In this document: positions 13,189 to 14,638 of the stretch, piece by piece | Numbering within the stretch: position 1 is the first letter of the stretch | How the letters are laid out: each line of letters opens with the position of its first letter | Origin: Alphaproteobacteria bacterium | Lineage (GTDB): Bacteria; Pseudomonadota; Alphaproteobacteria; Micropepsales; Micropepsaceae | Direction of reading: 5' to 3' | NCBI GenBank assembly: GCA_003246795.1 | Contig: QKCS01000316.1 | Location: 1-14,638 of the forward strand | DNA length: 14,638 bases | Translations under genes and position numbers: made by a program | Notes under the pieces: generated by a model | What the model was told of the DNA's origin: nothing | The model's input: the letters and a program-made list of their open reading frames with translations, nothing else | Database searches by the model: none

Positions 13189-13809
13189 TCAATCGCCGTC
13201 GATGCGTTCTTCGTTCTCGGCGTCTTCGTCGTCGGCCGCGCGCTGAAGCGACTCCGTCCACTCTTCGATCATGCGCAGGCGGCGGTCGACATGGGCCATC
13301 GTCTTGGCTAGGTCGTCGCCGTCCTTCAGCCAGATGCCCAGGCTTTCGACGAGCAGAATTCCGATGCCGCGTGTCACGAGAAACCCTTGCCAGCCCGAGG
13401 TCGGCAGGCCCGCCATGTCGGCGATCCAATTGGCGCTGCGAACGGTCGCTGGCAGCACGTCCAAGATCGCGCCGGGATCGCCCGCGCTGTCGTCGTGGAT
13501 TACCTGGATCGCGGGTCGCAGCGGTCCCATCCCTTCGAAGCAGCCGATGATGGCGTCGAAAGCACGATCGCGCGGCGGGATATCGGGGTCGGTTTCCTGC
13601 GCCTTTTCGATCATGGCCAGGTCGACGCGCTTGGCGATCAGCGACAGGAGCGCGCGCTTGTCGGGACAGATTTCGTAGAGCGTCGCCGGCGAAATTTTTG
13701 CTTTGCGCGCCGTTGCCGTCAGCGACAGGGTTTTCCATCCCGACTTTTCGATCGTGGACAGCGCCGCCGTCACCAGCTTGTCTTCGGGAGATAGTCTCTT
13801 GGTCGCCAT
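13189..13809 (-). CDS. TetR family transcriptional regulator
   Basis: 206 residues from the ATG at 13809. An in-frame GTG at 13842 would add 11 residues, and neither start has a convincing ribosome binding site. The N-terminal helix-turn-helix follows the TetR pattern: LVTAALSTIEKSGWKTLSL, ATARKAKISPATLYEICPDKRALLSLIA, with Cys where the usual family has Phe or another hydrophobic residue after Tyr. The C-terminal helical half (DIPPRDRAFDAIIGCFEGMG onwards, GILLVESLGIWLKDG) is not a ligand-binding subfamily I can name; its TetR-like fold has some flavour of COQ9-type proteins. It ends in an acidic tail (DDEDAENEE). The phasin gene starts 61 bases downstream, so control of phasin or PHA genes is possible but inferred. 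Confidence 0.85.
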   Translation of the reverse strand: MATKRLSPEDKLVTAALSTIEKSGWKTLSLTATARKAKISPATLYEICPDKRALLSLIAKRVDLAMIEKAQETDPDIPPRDRAFDAIIGCFEGMGPLRPAIQVIHDDSAGDPGAILDVLPATVRSANWIADMAGLPTSGWQGFLVTRGIGILLVESLGIWLKDGDDLAKTMAHVDRRLRMIEEWTESLQRAADDEDAENEERIDGD

Positions 13810-13866
13810 GGATCGCGCGCCCGTCAACGGGTCCTCGTTCACTTTAGGCAGCCTGTACTGTCGATA

Positions 13867-14638
13867 CTATCGCGTTTTCGCAAGTTCGAATCCGCGCGCG
13901 ACGGCCGCCGCCACGGCATCTGCGACGAGCCGCTCGAAGCGGCCATCCCGCATCAGCACTTTCAACGCCGCCTCGGTCGTGCCGCCCGGGCTGGTGACGG
14001 AGGCGCGCAGATCGGCGGGATCCGTGTTGGAGTCGGCAAGCAACGCGCCGACGCCCTCGATCGTCTTGCGCGCGAGCTTTCGCGCGATCTCGGGTGCGAA
14101 GCCCTGTCGCACGGCCGCGGCGGCAAGCGCTTCCGCGAGGAGGAACACGTAGGCAGGGCCAGAACCCGATACGGCGGTGACGGCGTTCATGAGCTCTTCG
14201 CCCTCGAGCCATACAAGTTCGCCGATGGCCGCCAGAAGGGTCGCGGCGAGCTTGCGCTGCGCGGCCGTCGTGGTCGGCGTTGCGTAGGCGGCGCTGATGC
14301 CCTTGCCGATTGACGCGGGCAGATTGGGCATCGCGCGGACCAGCGCGCGCGGTTTCTTGAGCCAGAGTTGCAGGCTTTCCACCGGCGTGCCGGCGGCGAT
14401 CGAGATGACGAGCGCATTTCGTGCGGCATCGGCAAACGGCGGCGCGACGACGCGCATCATTTGCGGTTTGACGGCCAGGATGACTGCTTCGGGCGACGCG
14501 CCGGCGAGCATCCCGGCGTCGCCGCCGACCGCCGCGCCGGCCGCCTTGAAGGCGCGCGCGGCCGCAACTTTGACGGCGGGATCGATGAGGATCAGGCGCG
14601 GGCCCATGCCGGCGGCGATGAGGCCGCGGGCGAAGGCG
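13867..14638 (-). CDS. proC: Pyrroline-5-carboxylate reductase, N-terminus cut by window edge
   Basis: NAD(P)H-dependent last step of proline synthesis. The frame stays open to the right edge: residues before the internal ATG at 14607 read AFARGLIAAG, which is family sequence, so the true start lies beyond 14638 and roughly the first dozen residues (including the Gly-rich nucleotide loop) are missing. Visible motifs are VILAVKPQMM, VISIAAGTPVESL, LVRAMPNLPASIGKG, AVSGSGPAYVFLLAEALAAAAV, ARKLARKTIEGVGALL and LRASVTSPGGTTEAAL. It lies upstream of the TetR-like gene on the same strand with a short gap (24 bases to the GTG alternative, 57 to the ATG). It is assigned without doubt; only its 5' end is unseen. 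Confidence 0.96.
   Translation of the reverse strand, partial: AFARGLIAAGMGPRLILIDPAVKVAAARAFKAAGAAVGGDAGMLAGASPEAVILAVKPQMMRVVAPPFADAARNALVISIAAGTPVESLQLWLKKPRALVRAMPNLPASIGKGISAAYATPTTTAAQRKLAATLLAAIGELVWLEGEELMNAVTAVSGSGPAYVFLLAEALAAAAVRQGFAPEIARKLARKTIEGVGALLADSNTDPADLRASVTSPGGTTEAALKVLMRDGRFERLVADAVAAAVARGFELAKTR

Noticed and set aside
12561..13550. 329-codon plus-strand frame opposite csaA, phasin and the TetR-like gene
   Set aside because: It spans three antisense genes and becomes Arg/Ser-rich with no domain pattern.

Overview
The window is GC-rich, densely coded DNA that looks like a chromosomal segment of an alphaproteobacterium, probably of Hyphomicrobiales/Rhizobiales type. The basis is the order uvrC-pgsA-moaD-moaE, a MarR / OmpR-type regulator pair resembling PetP/PetR, a phasin next to a TetR-like gene and proC, and the small DUF3175-type genes common in rhizobia. 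This placement comes from recalled gene order and protein similarity, not a database search. I see no tRNA, rRNA, CRISPR array, insertion sequence or clear rho-independent terminator. The longest non-coding stretch is only about 130 bases (9323-9453).

Region 1 (1-6163, + strand) is a tightly packed housekeeping run. It opens with mtnA, cut by the left edge, and a FucA-like class II aldolase, which together suggest 5'-methylthioadenosine / 5'-deoxyadenosine salvage by the DHAP-shunt route. A FolM/PTR1-like pteridine reductase and folB (pterin metabolism) follow, then uvrC (nucleotide excision repair), pgsA (phosphatidylglycerophosphate synthase) and moaD-moaE (molybdopterin synthase). Several neighbours share GTGA or ATGA stop/start overlaps, which suggests translational coupling.

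Region 2 (6171-8440, + strand) is a group of poorly characterised genes: a DUF3175 protein, a 51-residue very basic protein with an integrase-arm/AP2-like pattern, an unnamed 141-residue basic protein, and a cytoplasmic erythromycin-esterase family protein. This is the least explained part of the window and the best candidate for an undescribed functional unit.

Region 3 (8441-12322) holds ilvE (branched-chain aminotransferase, - strand) divergent from a MarR regulator, an OmpR-family response regulator and a membrane histidine kinase, followed by a small antibiotic-biosynthesis-monooxygenase (ABM) domain protein. The divergent intergenic region carries a perfect 18-bp palindrome placed over the predicted -35 regions of both promoters. 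It is a good candidate operator through which the MarR protein could regulate itself and ilvE.

Region 4 (12319-14638, - strand) runs, in transcription order, proC (cut by the right edge), a TetR-like regulator, a phasin (polyhydroxyalkanoate granule protein) and a CsaA-like tRNA-binding-domain protein.
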